From assembly GCA_029777935.1 (NCBI GenBank), contig JAKORH010000408.1, forward strand, positions 1 to 30,639: a stretch of 30,639 nucleotides of DNA. The letters run 5' to 3'. Of the stretch, positions 9,383 through 15,725 are shown in pieces (position 1 is the first letter of the stretch; every line of letters begins with the position of its first letter). Source of the DNA: Pseudomonadota bacterium (GTDB lineage: Bacteria > Pseudomonadota > Gammaproteobacteria > Burkholderiales > Burkholderiaceae). The position numbers and the translations under genes were made by a program. The notes below the pieces were generated by a model. It was given only the letters and a program-made list of their open reading frames with translations. It was not told where the DNA came from and made no database searches.

Positions 9383-9784
9383 TCAATCACGGCCCTTGCC
9401 GTGACCTCTCGCCTTGCCATGCCCGTTGCCTCGACCTTCGTCTCCGCGACGCCGATCGGCATGGCGCACGTGCTCGTCGTACCAGTCGTGCCGCACGAAG
9501 TAGACCGGGTAGCCGCAGGCGTGGTACTGATGGCAATAGCGCGCCCAGTTCCTCCGCTGTTCGAGAGGCACCCACATGTAGATGGGTTGCGGCTGCACGA
9601 CGACGCCGGCCGGCGGCGCGATGATCACCGGCTGCGGCACGATGACCGCGGGCTGCGGAAAGCGGCCGATGTCGATGCGGCCGTAGACGCCCGGCTGGCT
9701 GATCACCACTGACACGCCGACGTCAGCGGCGTTCACGGCCGGCACCGTGACGAGAAACAACGACAGCGCCAGCAATCGCTTCAT
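9383..9784 (-). CDS. Exported protein with proline/valine-rich middle and basic Gly-His tail
   Basis: A 133-residue protein. MKRLLALSLFLVTVPAVNA is a Sec signal peptide. The mature part contains SQPGVYGRIDIGRFPQP, then a PQPVIIAPPAGVVVQPQP low-complexity stretch, then a compact domain with Cys-x6-Cys (YCHQYHACGYPVYFV), and ends in a highly basic tail rich in Arg, Gly, His and Lys. Proteins of this layout are common and unnamed in Burkholderiales. The ATG at 9784 follows a near-perfect AAGGAGG 6 bases upstream, so expression is probably strong. The two Cys may form a periplasmic disulfide; the tail could bind nucleic acid, polyanions or metal. The function is unknown. Confidence 0.75.
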   Translation of the reverse strand: MKRLLALSLFLVTVPAVNAADVGVSVVISQPGVYGRIDIGRFPQPAVIVPQPVIIAPPAGVVVQPQPIYMWVPLEQRRNWARYCHQYHACGYPVYFVRHDWYDEHVRHADRRRGDEGRGNGHGKARGHGKGRD

Positions 9785-10185
9785 GGTTGAACCTCCTTCA
9801 CGCACTGCACACCGGGGTCGACGTGCCGGCGCGCCGTGACGGTTTCGACACAGGCTGCTTCCACAATCTCGACAGCAACGAGTTTCGCATGTTCCGCCTC
9901 GGCTGAACTGCCACAACTACGTGTCGCACGGCATTTCCGCTCGTCGGCCGCGCGCACCCGCTCGCGGCATCCGTAAGTCCGCGCACATCGCGCGGTTTGT
10001 CGAGGGAATTTACAGACCGCGATGGCATGCCCGTTCGGGCACGCCAAGTGCTTGATCCGTCGCGCGCACTTCGCGCTGGCACATCGATTGCAGCATTGAT
10101 GGCCAAGGGGAACCCAAGTTCCCGCTGGCCAGCGTCGACCGGGCGTCGACGCAGGTCACAACGATGGCACACGGGGAGTTGTCAC
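9785..10185. other. 401-bp intergenic region with several hairpins
   Basis: No convincing gene is seen. On the plus strand it holds TGCCCG-TT-CGGGCA near 10026-10039, a longer hairpin at 10100-10131 (TGGCCA outer arms, GGGAAC/GTTCCC inner arms, CCAA loop), and GTCGAC-CGGGC-GTCGAC near 10134-10150. All three lie upstream of the 49-residue ORF at 10186 and could form a structured 5' leader. The divergent promoter of the exported protein gene should be near 9800-9850. Confidence 0.5.
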
Positions 10186-10335
10186 ATGCTGAAGATCGTC
10201 TACTACCGCCTGATGCGGACGTACTACGAACTCGCGCTGTCGAACGTCGGCTTCGCGCACCCGGACAGCGGCTACCTGATCGTCGCGATCCAGCACCACC
10301 GCCTGATGGAGGAGCGCTGCTACGGCGCGGCGTGA
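10186..10335 (+). CDS. Small protein of unknown function (49 residues)
   Basis: It starts at ATG 10186 with GGGGAG 8 bases upstream and ends 15 bases before a perfect terminator, which together argue that it is a real gene. The peptide has an aromatic N-terminus (MLKIVYYRLMRTYYELAL) and a polar end with HPDSGY, IQHHRLMEERC. No signal peptide or clear membrane helix is seen. I do not recognise the family. It follows a hairpin-rich 400-bp leader region, so it may be under post-transcriptional control, or the transcript itself may be the functional product. Confidence 0.55.
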   Translation: MLKIVYYRLMRTYYELALSNVGFAHPDSGYLIVAIQHHRLMEERCYGAA

Positions 10336-10350
10336 CGCGTGCGTCGCGCC

Positions 10351-10388
10351 AAAGCAAAGAGCCCGGCCAAGGCCGGGCTCTTTGCTTT
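10351..10388. terminator. Bidirectional intrinsic terminator
   Basis: A perfect 18-base inverted repeat: AAAGCAAAGAGCCCGGCC (10351-10368), AA, then GGCCGGGCTCTTTGCTTT (10371-10388). It lies between two convergent genes, the small ORF ending at 10335 and the minus-strand gene ending at 10406, and offers U-rich ends in both directions. Confidence 0.85.
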
Positions 10389-10405
10389 CGTGCGGAGCTG
10401 CGCGC

Positions 10406-10576
10406 TTAGTTCAGCGCGGGGGCGGTGACGGTCACGTGCTCGAGCGCGACGATCTGCGCGGCGTCGACTGCCAGCGCCGGCTGCATGGACAGCGCAACGG
10501 CGCCGAGCACCGACATGCTCATCACGATCGAAAACACAATACCGACGACGCGAGTGCTCAGGCTGCGGGGGCTCAT
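10406..10576 (-). CDS. Small membrane or exported protein (56 residues)
   Basis: It starts at ATG 10576 with AAAGGAAT 7 bases upstream. The peptide has a basic N-terminus (MSPRSLSTRVVG), a hydrophobic stretch (IVFSIVMSMSVLGAVALSM, residues ~13-31) and a polar tail AAQIVALEHVTVTAPALN. It could be a cleaved signal peptide (ALAV-D site near 38) releasing an ~18-residue product, or a single-pass membrane protein. A very long open frame in the same phase continues upstream, but it is the antisense shadow of the plus-strand genes. No family is recognised. Confidence 0.55.
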   Translation of the reverse strand: MSPRSLSTRVVGIVFSIVMSMSVLGAVALSMQPALAVDAAQIVALEHVTVTAPALN

Positions 10577-10879
10577 GGTGCGATTCCTTTCGTTGCGAAG
10601 TCGTGTGCGATGAGGCGCACTGTAGGCAGGCGCGTCGGCGCCCGCGACCAGATTGCGACGAGGCGCAGGAAACGCGGCATGAACTGCGGCGGCGTCTTCG
10701 TCGCGCTCGCAGCCGATTGCGCAGTTCATTCCGCCTTTTCGGCGTTTCGTCGCGCCCGGCGGCATTTCGGACGCCGCCGCGCTTGACCCAGGCCAATTCG
10801 CCGCGCGCGGGTACGGACCCGGCGCAATAACCGTCCGCGCCGGCTTCCTGGAACCTATCTCGGCATCCGCGACGCGCGA
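10577..10879. other. 303-bp region without a recognisable gene
   Basis: It lies between two divergent genes. Only the last ~35 bases (from about 10850) resemble coding sequence, reading GTYLGIRDAR in phase with the membrane protein that follows. No CxxC-encoding stretch was found in any of the three plus frames, so the missing redox half of that protein's N-terminal domain is not present here in a shifted frame. The upstream 200 bases look non-coding. Confidence 0.5.
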
Positions 10880-11785
10880 GTGCCGGCGATCCACGTGCGC
10901 GGGCGCATGATCGTCGGCTATTCCGCACAGGCGGGCACCGACCGGCTCGTGCGCGCCGCGCTCGCCGACCGCTGCACGGCGCAAAGCGCCGCGGGCGGCG
11001 AATCGTGCGCGGCCCAGGACGATCTGGCGTGCCGTCCGCCGGCGGCCGAAGCTGAGCGTTTCGAGATCGCATTCCTCGGCCGCACGCTGACGCTCGACGC
11101 GATCGGATTGCCGGCGTTCACGCTGGCGATCGGCCTGCTCGACGGCTTCAACCCGTGCTCGATGTGGGTGCTGCTGCTGATGATCTCGCTGCTCGCGCCG
11201 CTGAACGATCGGCCGCGCATGCTGGCGATCGCCGGCACTTTCGTGCTGGTCGAGGGGATCGCGTACTTCCTGTTCATGACGGCGTGGCTGAACCTGTTCC
11301 TGCTGATCGGGCTGTCGCGCGCATCGCAGCTCACCGTCGCGGCGATCGCGGCCGTGGCCGGGCTGATCAACATGAAGGACTTCGTCGCCTTCGGCCGCGG
11401 CGTCTCGCTGTCGATCCCGGAGCGCGCCAGGCCCGGCAACCACAACCGCATGCGCGGCATCCTGTACGCGCGCAATCCGCCCGCCGCCGTCGTCGCCATG
11501 GTCATCCTCGCCTGGCTGGTGCAGTTGGTCGAGTTCATGTGCACGTCCGGCTTCCCGGCGCTGTACACGCGCATGCTGACGCTGCAGCAGCTCGACCCAG
11601 CGGACCATTACGGCTACCTGTTGCCATATAACGCCGCCTGCATGCTCGATGACGTGATCGTGCTCGGCACGGGCGTCGTGCTGCTCAGCCGCTGCCGCCT
11701 GCAGGAACGCGAGAGCCGGTGGCTCAAGCTCGTCAGCGGGCTGGTGATGGTCGGGCTCGGCGTCTACCTGGTCGTGGAGGCCTGA
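10880..11785 (+). CDS. CcdA/DsbD-like membrane electron-transfer protein with truncated thioredoxin-fold N-terminus
   Basis: From GTG 10880 this reads 301 residues. Residues ~70-301 form about six membrane helices. Cys93 in DGFNPCSMW (first helix) and Cys221 in EFMCTSGFP (fourth helix) match the conserved cysteine pair with which CcdA/DsbD-type proteins carry electrons across the membrane. The first ~30 residues, VPAIHVRGRMIVGYSAQ, look like the second half of a glutaredoxin/thioredoxin fold: the cis-Pro loop VPAIHV and the following strand. The preceding half with the CxxC is missing; upstream in-phase codons make sense only for about 11 residues. The gene may therefore be 5'-deleted, or the membrane part alone may be used (possible start ATG 10907). 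Its 3' end overlaps the convergent oxidoreductase gene by 22 bases. Confidence 0.7.
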   Translation: MPAIHVRGRMIVGYSAQAGTDRLVRAALADRCTAQSAAGGESCAAQDDLACRPPAAEAERFEIAFLGRTLTLDAIGLPAFTLAIGLLDGFNPCSMWVLLLMISLLAPLNDRPRMLAIAGTFVLVEGIAYFLFMTAWLNLFLLIGLSRASQLTVAAIAAVAGLINMKDFVAFGRGVSLSIPERARPGNHNRMRGILYARNPPAAVVAMVILAWLVQLVEFMCTSGFPALYTRMLTLQQLDPADHYGYLLPYNAACMLDDVIVLGTGVVLLSRCRLQERESRWLKLVSGLVMVGLGVYLVVEA

Positions 11786-12768
11786 TCGATGTCGATCACC
11801 ACTTTGCCGGTTGCGCGTCCGCTTTCGACCAGTTCGTGCGCCTCGGCGGTGCGTTCCAGCGGCACGCGCGCGGCAACGTTGTGCTGCAGCCGGCCCTGCT
11901 CCAGCCAAGCCGTGAGCTGCGCGATCGCCGCTGCGCGATCGGCCTCGGTCAGGTTGTAGACGATGAAGAAGCGCACGCGCACGTTCTTCACGATCGCCGG
12001 GAAGAACGGCACGGCGATTTCGGGCCTGCCGCTGCCATAGACGACGATGTCGCCTTCGGGCTTCGCCAGCGCGAAGTCCAGCGCGACGTTGGCGGCGAAA
12101 TCGACTTCGATCACGCGCTCGACCCCGGCATCGAACGTGGCCTCGCGCACGCGCGCAAGCACGTCGTCGCGGCGATAGTCGAGCACGAGATCGGCGCCCG
12201 CCTGCTTGGCAAGCTGCGCCTTGTGCGCGTTGCTCACGGTCGCGATGACCTGCCGCGCGCCGGCGAGTTTCGCCATCTGCACCGCGTAGTGACCCACCGC
12301 GCCGGCGCCGCCGGCGACGAGCACCGCCTTGCCGGCAACGCCGCCGTCCATGCGCACCGCGTGCAACGCGGTCAGCGCGGGGATGCCGAGGCACGCGCCG
12401 ACCTCGAACGGCACCGCGTCGGGCAGCCGCACCGCCTGCGCCTGCGGCAGCGTCACGTACTGCGCGGCGGTGCCCCAGGCGCGCTGCCACGCCGCGTTCC
12501 ACGTCCATACGCGCTCGCCGATGCGGGCGGCCGCGACCCCCTTCCCGATCGCGTCGATCACGCCGGCGCCGTCGCTGTGCGGCACGATGCGCGGAAACGG
12601 CAGGTCCTTCGAGCGCAGACCCGCGCGCGACTTCACGTCCGACGGATTGACGCCCGAGGTCGCGAGCTTGACCCGCACCTCGCCCGGTCCCGGCACCGGC
12701 GTCGGCAGTTCGCCCGGTTGCAGCACATCGCGCGCCGCGCCGGCGCGCTCGTAGTAGATCGCCTGCAT
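11764..12768 (-). CDS. Zinc-free quinone oxidoreductase (zeta-crystallin-like MDR)
   Basis: A 334-residue medium-chain dehydrogenase/reductase. An N-terminal GroES-like domain (SGVNPSDVKSRAG at 38-50, PHSDGAGVI at 63-71) is followed by a Rossmann domain with AGGAGAVGHYAVQ (152-164), the NADPH-binding loop of quinone reductases. The zinc-ligand cysteines of alcohol dehydrogenases are absent. It likely catalyses NADPH-dependent reduction of quinones or enones in the cytoplasm. ATG 12768 gives the canonical MQAIYYERAG start, with a G-rich stretch upstream. An inverted repeat TGGTT-TG-AACCA lies 17-28 bases ahead of the start and may bind a redox regulator. No regulator gene is adjacent. Confidence 0.9.
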   Translation of the reverse strand: MQAIYYERAGAARDVLQPGELPTPVPGPGEVRVKLATSGVNPSDVKSRAGLRSKDLPFPRIVPHSDGAGVIDAIGKGVAAARIGERVWTWNAAWQRAWGTAAQYVTLPQAQAVRLPDAVPFEVGACLGIPALTALHAVRMDGGVAGKAVLVAGGAGAVGHYAVQMAKLAGARQVIATVSNAHKAQLAKQAGADLVLDYRRDDVLARVREATFDAGVERVIEVDFAANVALDFALAKPEGDIVVYGSGRPEIAVPFFPAIVKNVRVRFFIVYNLTEADRAAAIAQLTAWLEQGRLQHNVAARVPLERTAEAHELVESGRATGKVVIDIDQASTTR

Positions 12769-12784
12769 CGATGCGCCCCCGCTT

Positions 12785-12796
12785 TGGTTTGAACCA
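12785..12796. promoter_or_regulatory. Possible operator upstream of the quinone oxidoreductase
   Basis: TGGTT-TG-AACCA is a short dyad between the divergent oxidoreductase and the 148-residue unknown gene. Five-base arms also occur by chance, so support is weak; position is the main argument. Confidence 0.3.
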
Positions 12797-12890
12797 TTGT
12801 CGCACCGCGTGAAACGCAGAGAAGCGGCCGGATCTGCCGACTTGGTCAACATCGCCCGGCGCGCGGCCGTCTTGCCCATAGGTGCCGAAG

Positions 12891-13337
12891 ATGAACAGCC
12901 TGTCCCCCGACCTCGTCTGCCGCGATCCGGTGCGAACGCCTCTGGCCGCGGGCGCGGCTGCGGCGCTGAGCCCGGTGGAGTCGCCCGCAGCGGTGTGGGC
13001 AGCAGCACGGCGCGAGTTCCGCGCCGGCCGCATCGACCGGGTGCCGCAGCGGGCGCGGATGCTCGACGTGCTCGATCACCTGCAGCGCGGCCACTTGCTG
13101 GCGCTGATGGGCAGCACGCTGCCCGCCGTGTGGCTCGACGGTTACCCGGACATCGCGCTGCTCGCCGGCGTGCTGTTCTGCTGCGGCTGGGTCGAGATCG
13201 TCGGCTGCCACCGCGACCACGCGAACATCGTCTACTTCCGGCTGTCGCCGGCGGGCACGCGCAAGCTGGCCGAGGGCCGGGCGTGGTGGCGTTCGTTGTC
13301 GCTCGTGCAGCGCCTCGCGGTGCGCCTGTTCGGGTGA
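12891..13337 (+). CDS. Conserved hypothetical protein with winged-helix-like C-terminus
   Basis: 148 residues from ATG 12891 (GTG 12882 is an in-frame alternative). The first ~45 residues are Ala/Pro/Arg-rich; the middle has a helical LDVLDHLQRGHLLALMG, a hydrophobic DIALLAGVLFCCGWVEIVG, and the end YFRLSPAGTRKLAEGRAWW. That last motif (L-S/T-P-A-G-x-R/K-x-L) is typical of small winged-helix-like proteins in Burkholderiales, so nucleic-acid binding is possible but not shown. The 3' end overlaps the next frame by 4 bases (GTGA at 13334). The function is unknown. Confidence 0.6.
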   Translation: MNSLSPDLVCRDPVRTPLAAGAAAALSPVESPAAVWAAARREFRAGRIDRVPQRARMLDVLDHLQRGHLLALMGSTLPAVWLDGYPDIALLAGVLFCCGWVEIVGCHRDHANIVYFRLSPAGTRKLAEGRAWWRSLSLVQRLAVRLFG

Positions 13338-13525
13338 ACGCGATGCGCGCCGACGGGACCGCGTCGCCGATCGAACGGATGCTCGATCTGGCCATCGCGT
13401 CGACGGCGATCGCGATGGCCCCGATCACGCTCGCGGGCTGGGCCACGCTGGCGTGGCTACGCGCGTTCGGCGGCGCACCGGGGCTCGCCCGATTCCGATT
13501 GGACAAGCGGGCCGATCCCGCGTAG
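13334..13525 (+). CDS. Small single-pass membrane protein (60-63 residues)
   Basis: GTG 13334 overlaps the preceding stop (GTGA), with an alternative ATG three codons later. The peptide has one strong membrane helix (LAIASTAIAMAPITLAGWATLAWL) and a basic C-terminal tail ending RFRLDKRADPA. By the positive-inside rule the tail should be cytoplasmic. It is probably co-translated with the preceding unknown gene. No family is recognised. Confidence 0.5.
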   Translation: MNAMRADGTASPIERMLDLAIASTAIAMAPITLAGWATLAWLRAFGGAPGLARFRLDKRADPA

Positions 13526-13682
13526 GCTTCGTGTTGCTCTCGTTTAAGTGTCGTTAGTCCCTCGGTTCCCTGTGCCGGCTTTCGGGCCGCACGTCAGTCC
13601 CCCCGGTTCGCGTACTTGATCGTTTGCACGGCAGCCGTCGTGGCGGCCGTTCACTTCATTCAAACTTCAAGGAAAGTTTCAG

Positions 13683-13886
13683 ATGGCACAAGGTACCGTC
13701 AAGTGGTTCAACGAATCGAAGGGCTACGGCTTCATCACGCCCGAGGACGGCAGCAAGGACCTGTTCGCTCATTACTCATCGATCCTCGGCAACGGCTTCA
13801 AGACGCTGCAGGAAGGCCAGCGCGTCGAGTTCGTCGTCGCCCCGGGCGCCAAGGGTCCGCAGGCCACGCAGATCCGCCCGCTCTGA
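13683..13886 (+). CDS. Cold-shock domain protein (CspA family)
   Basis: A 67-residue single CSD protein that binds single-stranded RNA and DNA and melts RNA structure. RNP1 is KGYGFI (residues 13-18) and RNP2 is LFAHY (27-31), with the aromatic residues Trp9, Phe17, Phe28 and His30 in place; RNP2 has Ala where most members have Val. AAGGAAAG sits about 8 bases before the ATG. The 157 bases between the previous stop and this ATG would give a long 5' leader of the sort that controls csp messages in response to temperature. The gene is closed by a strong terminator at 13907-13935 and so is monocistronic. Confidence 0.97.
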   Translation: MAQGTVKWFNESKGYGFITPEDGSKDLFAHYSSILGNGFKTLQEGQRVEFVVAPGAKGPQATQIRPL

Positions 13887-13906
13887 GTCGCGTGCGACCG
13901 ACCCGG

Positions 13907-13944
13907 AAAACCGCCACCTCGCGTGGCGGTTTTTTCTTTTTTTG
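13907..13944 (+). terminator. Intrinsic terminator of the cold-shock gene
   Basis: AAAACCGCCAC (13907-13917), loop CTCGC, GTGGCGGTTTT (13923-13933), followed by an almost uninterrupted T-run to 13943. Textbook form. Confidence 0.92.
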
Positions 13945-13971
13945 ACCGAACCGATCACGCCGGGAGTCCCG

Positions 13972-14136
13972 ATGGCCAAGCCCAACTACTCGTTCGAGAA
14001 ACGCCAGCGCGAACTGGCGAAGAAGAAGAAACAGGAAGCGAAGCGCGAGCGCAAGGCCCAGCGCTCCGAACTCGAAAAGACCGCGCCGCCCGCAGACGGG
14101 ACAGCCGTGCCGCCCGCGCCGGAAGAGTCGAAGTAG
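13972..14136 (+). CDS. Small lysine-rich conserved protein (54 residues)
   Basis: It starts MAKPNYSFEKRQRELAKKKKQEAKRERK and continues in an acidic/Pro tail. Small proteins with this NYSFEKRQRE-L-A-KKKK start are conserved in beta- and gammaproteobacteria, often near csp genes. The predicted structure is one long, strongly basic helix, suggesting RNA or ribosome binding; the function is not known to me. ATG 13972 has GGGAG 6 bases upstream. The stop codon directly abuts the stop of the convergent tag gene, with no base between. Confidence 0.75.
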   Translation: MAKPNYSFEKRQRELAKKKKQEAKRERKAQRSELEKTAPPADGTAVPPAPEESK

Positions 14137-14775
14137 TCAGCCGAGCCGCTCGATCGCGTCGCGCGCGGCAAGCGCGCGCGAGCGGAAGGCGCAGCCCTCG
14201 AGGTGATCGTTGACGAGCCCCATCGCCTGCATGAACGCGTACAGCGTGGTCGGGCCGACGAAGGTCCAGCCGCGCCGCCTCAGGTCGCGCGACAGCGCGA
14301 TCGCCTCCGGCGACGGGCTCAGCCTTCGCAGCACGGCCCGAGTCAGCCGCGCCGGGCGCGCGGCGGCGTCCGGCTCGAAGCTCCAGAAGTAGGCGGCGAG
14401 CGAACCGAACTCCTCTGCCAGATGGCACGCGCGCCGTGCGTTGCCGAGAGTCGATTCGATCTTGCCGCGATGACGCACGATGCCGGCATCGCCGAGCAGC
14501 CGTGCGACATCGTTGCGGCCGAAGCGCGCGACGCGCGCGAAGTCGAAATCCGCGAACGCGCGCCGGAACGCCGCGCGCTTGCGCAGGATCGTCAGCCAGC
14601 TCAGCCCCGACTGAAAGCCCTCGAGGCAGATCTTCTCGAACAGACGCCGGTCGTCGTCGACCGGGAAGCCCCACTCGCGGTCGTGGTAGTCGACGTAGTC
14701 GGGCGCCGCCGCGCACCATAGGCAGCGCCGCTGCCCGTCTGCCCCAGCCACGAGTCCGTCGTTCTGCGGCTTCAT
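14137..14775 (-). CDS. tag: DNA-3-methyladenine glycosylase I
   Basis: A 212-residue base-excision repair enzyme of the HhH superfamily that removes 3-methyladenine from alkylated DNA. The zinc snap is complete: first Cys of RCLWC and His of DYHDREWG are 13 residues apart as in E. coli Tag (C4, H17), and the C-terminal pair is His and Cys in NDHLEGC (E. coli H175, C179). The catalytic-pocket Glu lies in LEGFQSGLSW. The start was placed at the second of two tandem ATGs (14775; the first is 14778) because GGGAG is then 6 bases away. The start overlaps the ceramidase-like gene's stop (TGATG), so the two are translationally coupled. Confidence 0.95.
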   Translation of the reverse strand: MKPQNDGLVAGADGQRRCLWCAAAPDYVDYHDREWGFPVDDDRRLFEKICLEGFQSGLSWLTILRKRAAFRRAFADFDFARVARFGRNDVARLLGDAGIVRHRGKIESTLGNARRACHLAEEFGSLAAYFWSFEPDAAARPARLTRAVLRRLSPSPEAIALSRDLRRRGWTFVGPTTLYAFMQAMGLVNDHLEGCAFRSRALAARDAIERLG

Positions 14776-15536
14776 CATCGACTCCCGCCCGTGTCGTCCG
14801 CGCGACACCGTGCGCCGATCACCACCAGCGCGGAAGCGGCAGCCGCCAGCACATGCTTAAGCGTGTGGCCGCTCAGTAACCCTACGTATTCGAACACCTG
14901 GCGGTCGTAGACCTCGGCCAGCTTGGCGAGCACGAAGCAGCCGATCGCCGCCGCGAAGGCCACGCGTTCGCCGCGGGGTGCGGGTTCGGTCGCCTGCCAC
15001 AGCGGAACCAGCACGAGAGGCGCGAACTGCAGCAGCGCATAGGGCCGCAGATCGCCCGCGCCCCGCTGCTGGGTTGCATACCACCACAGCACCGAGCCCA
15101 AGGCGGCGAGCGCCAGCAGCGCAGCCAGCGTCGCCGCGTGACGACTGTGTTGCGTTTCCGCATAGACCGCGACCAGCAGTCCGGCACACGCCAGCGCGAT
15201 CGGCAGCCGATCGAACAGCAGGCGGAAGTCGTCCGGCGCGAGGTGATACCAGGTGGAGCCGACGGCGGTCGCGAACAACGCGGCGAGGAAGAGCATCCAG
15301 CCCGGCCAGCCGATGGCCAGCGCATGCCGGCGCGGCGCGAGCGTGGCCCAGCCCCACACTGCGACAACGGCAAACGGCAGATTCGACAGCACGTCGAGCG
15401 CATTCGGCAGGCCCGCGAGGGCTCGGGCGTCGGCGAAGCGATGGTAGTCGGGCCATTGCGCGATCGGACCGTGCAACACGAGCGCGATCACGGCGGCGAC
15501 GACCAGCAGCAGTGGCGGCAGTTCACGGTTCGTCAT
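14775..15536 (-). CDS. Alkaline ceramidase-like integral membrane hydrolase (CREST superfamily)
   Basis: 253 residues with about seven membrane helices. Motifs of the CREST (alkaline ceramidase, PAQR, Per1) superfamily are visible: GSTWYHLAPDD with Ser and His on one helix, then FDRLPIALA with Asp, and SGHTLKHVLAA with the HxxxH pair near the C-terminus, which together form the zinc site. In bacteria the natural amide or lipid substrate is unknown. The ATG at 15536 lies 26 bases inside the plus-strand upstream region of the kinase gene, leaving a short divergent promoter gap. It is coupled to tag downstream, an arrangement without obvious functional logic. Confidence 0.8.
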   Translation of the reverse strand: MTNRELPPLLLVVAAVIALVLHGPIAQWPDYHRFADARALAGLPNALDVLSNLPFAVVAVWGWATLAPRRHALAIGWPGWMLFLAALFATAVGSTWYHLAPDDFRLLFDRLPIALACAGLLVAVYAETQHSRHAATLAALLALAALGSVLWWYATQQRGAGDLRPYALLQFAPLVLVPLWQATEPAPRGERVAFAAAIGCFVLAKLAEVYDRQVFEYVGLLSGHTLKHVLAAAASALVVIGARCRADDTGGSR

Positions 15537-15725
15537 GGCATCTGCCGGAGATGATAGGGGCGCGACGATGAGCGCGAACCCGCGTCGCCGCAAATTTGGC
15601 CGCGCCGGTCGCGCGGCGCGCTGCCGCGGGTCGCGCCGGCCGATGCACGCAAGCGCCGTGATCGGTGGCAAGATCGCGCCCGCGGCATGGCGGTCCACCG
15701 TGCGGGTACGGAAGGGAGACACGCG

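Noticed and set aside
10406..13033. Minus-strand open frame of 875 codons
   Set aside because: Low-complexity Arg/Ala translation antisense to the DsbD-like gene and out of phase with the quinone oxidoreductase; only the 56-codon end has a ribosome site and a plausible start.
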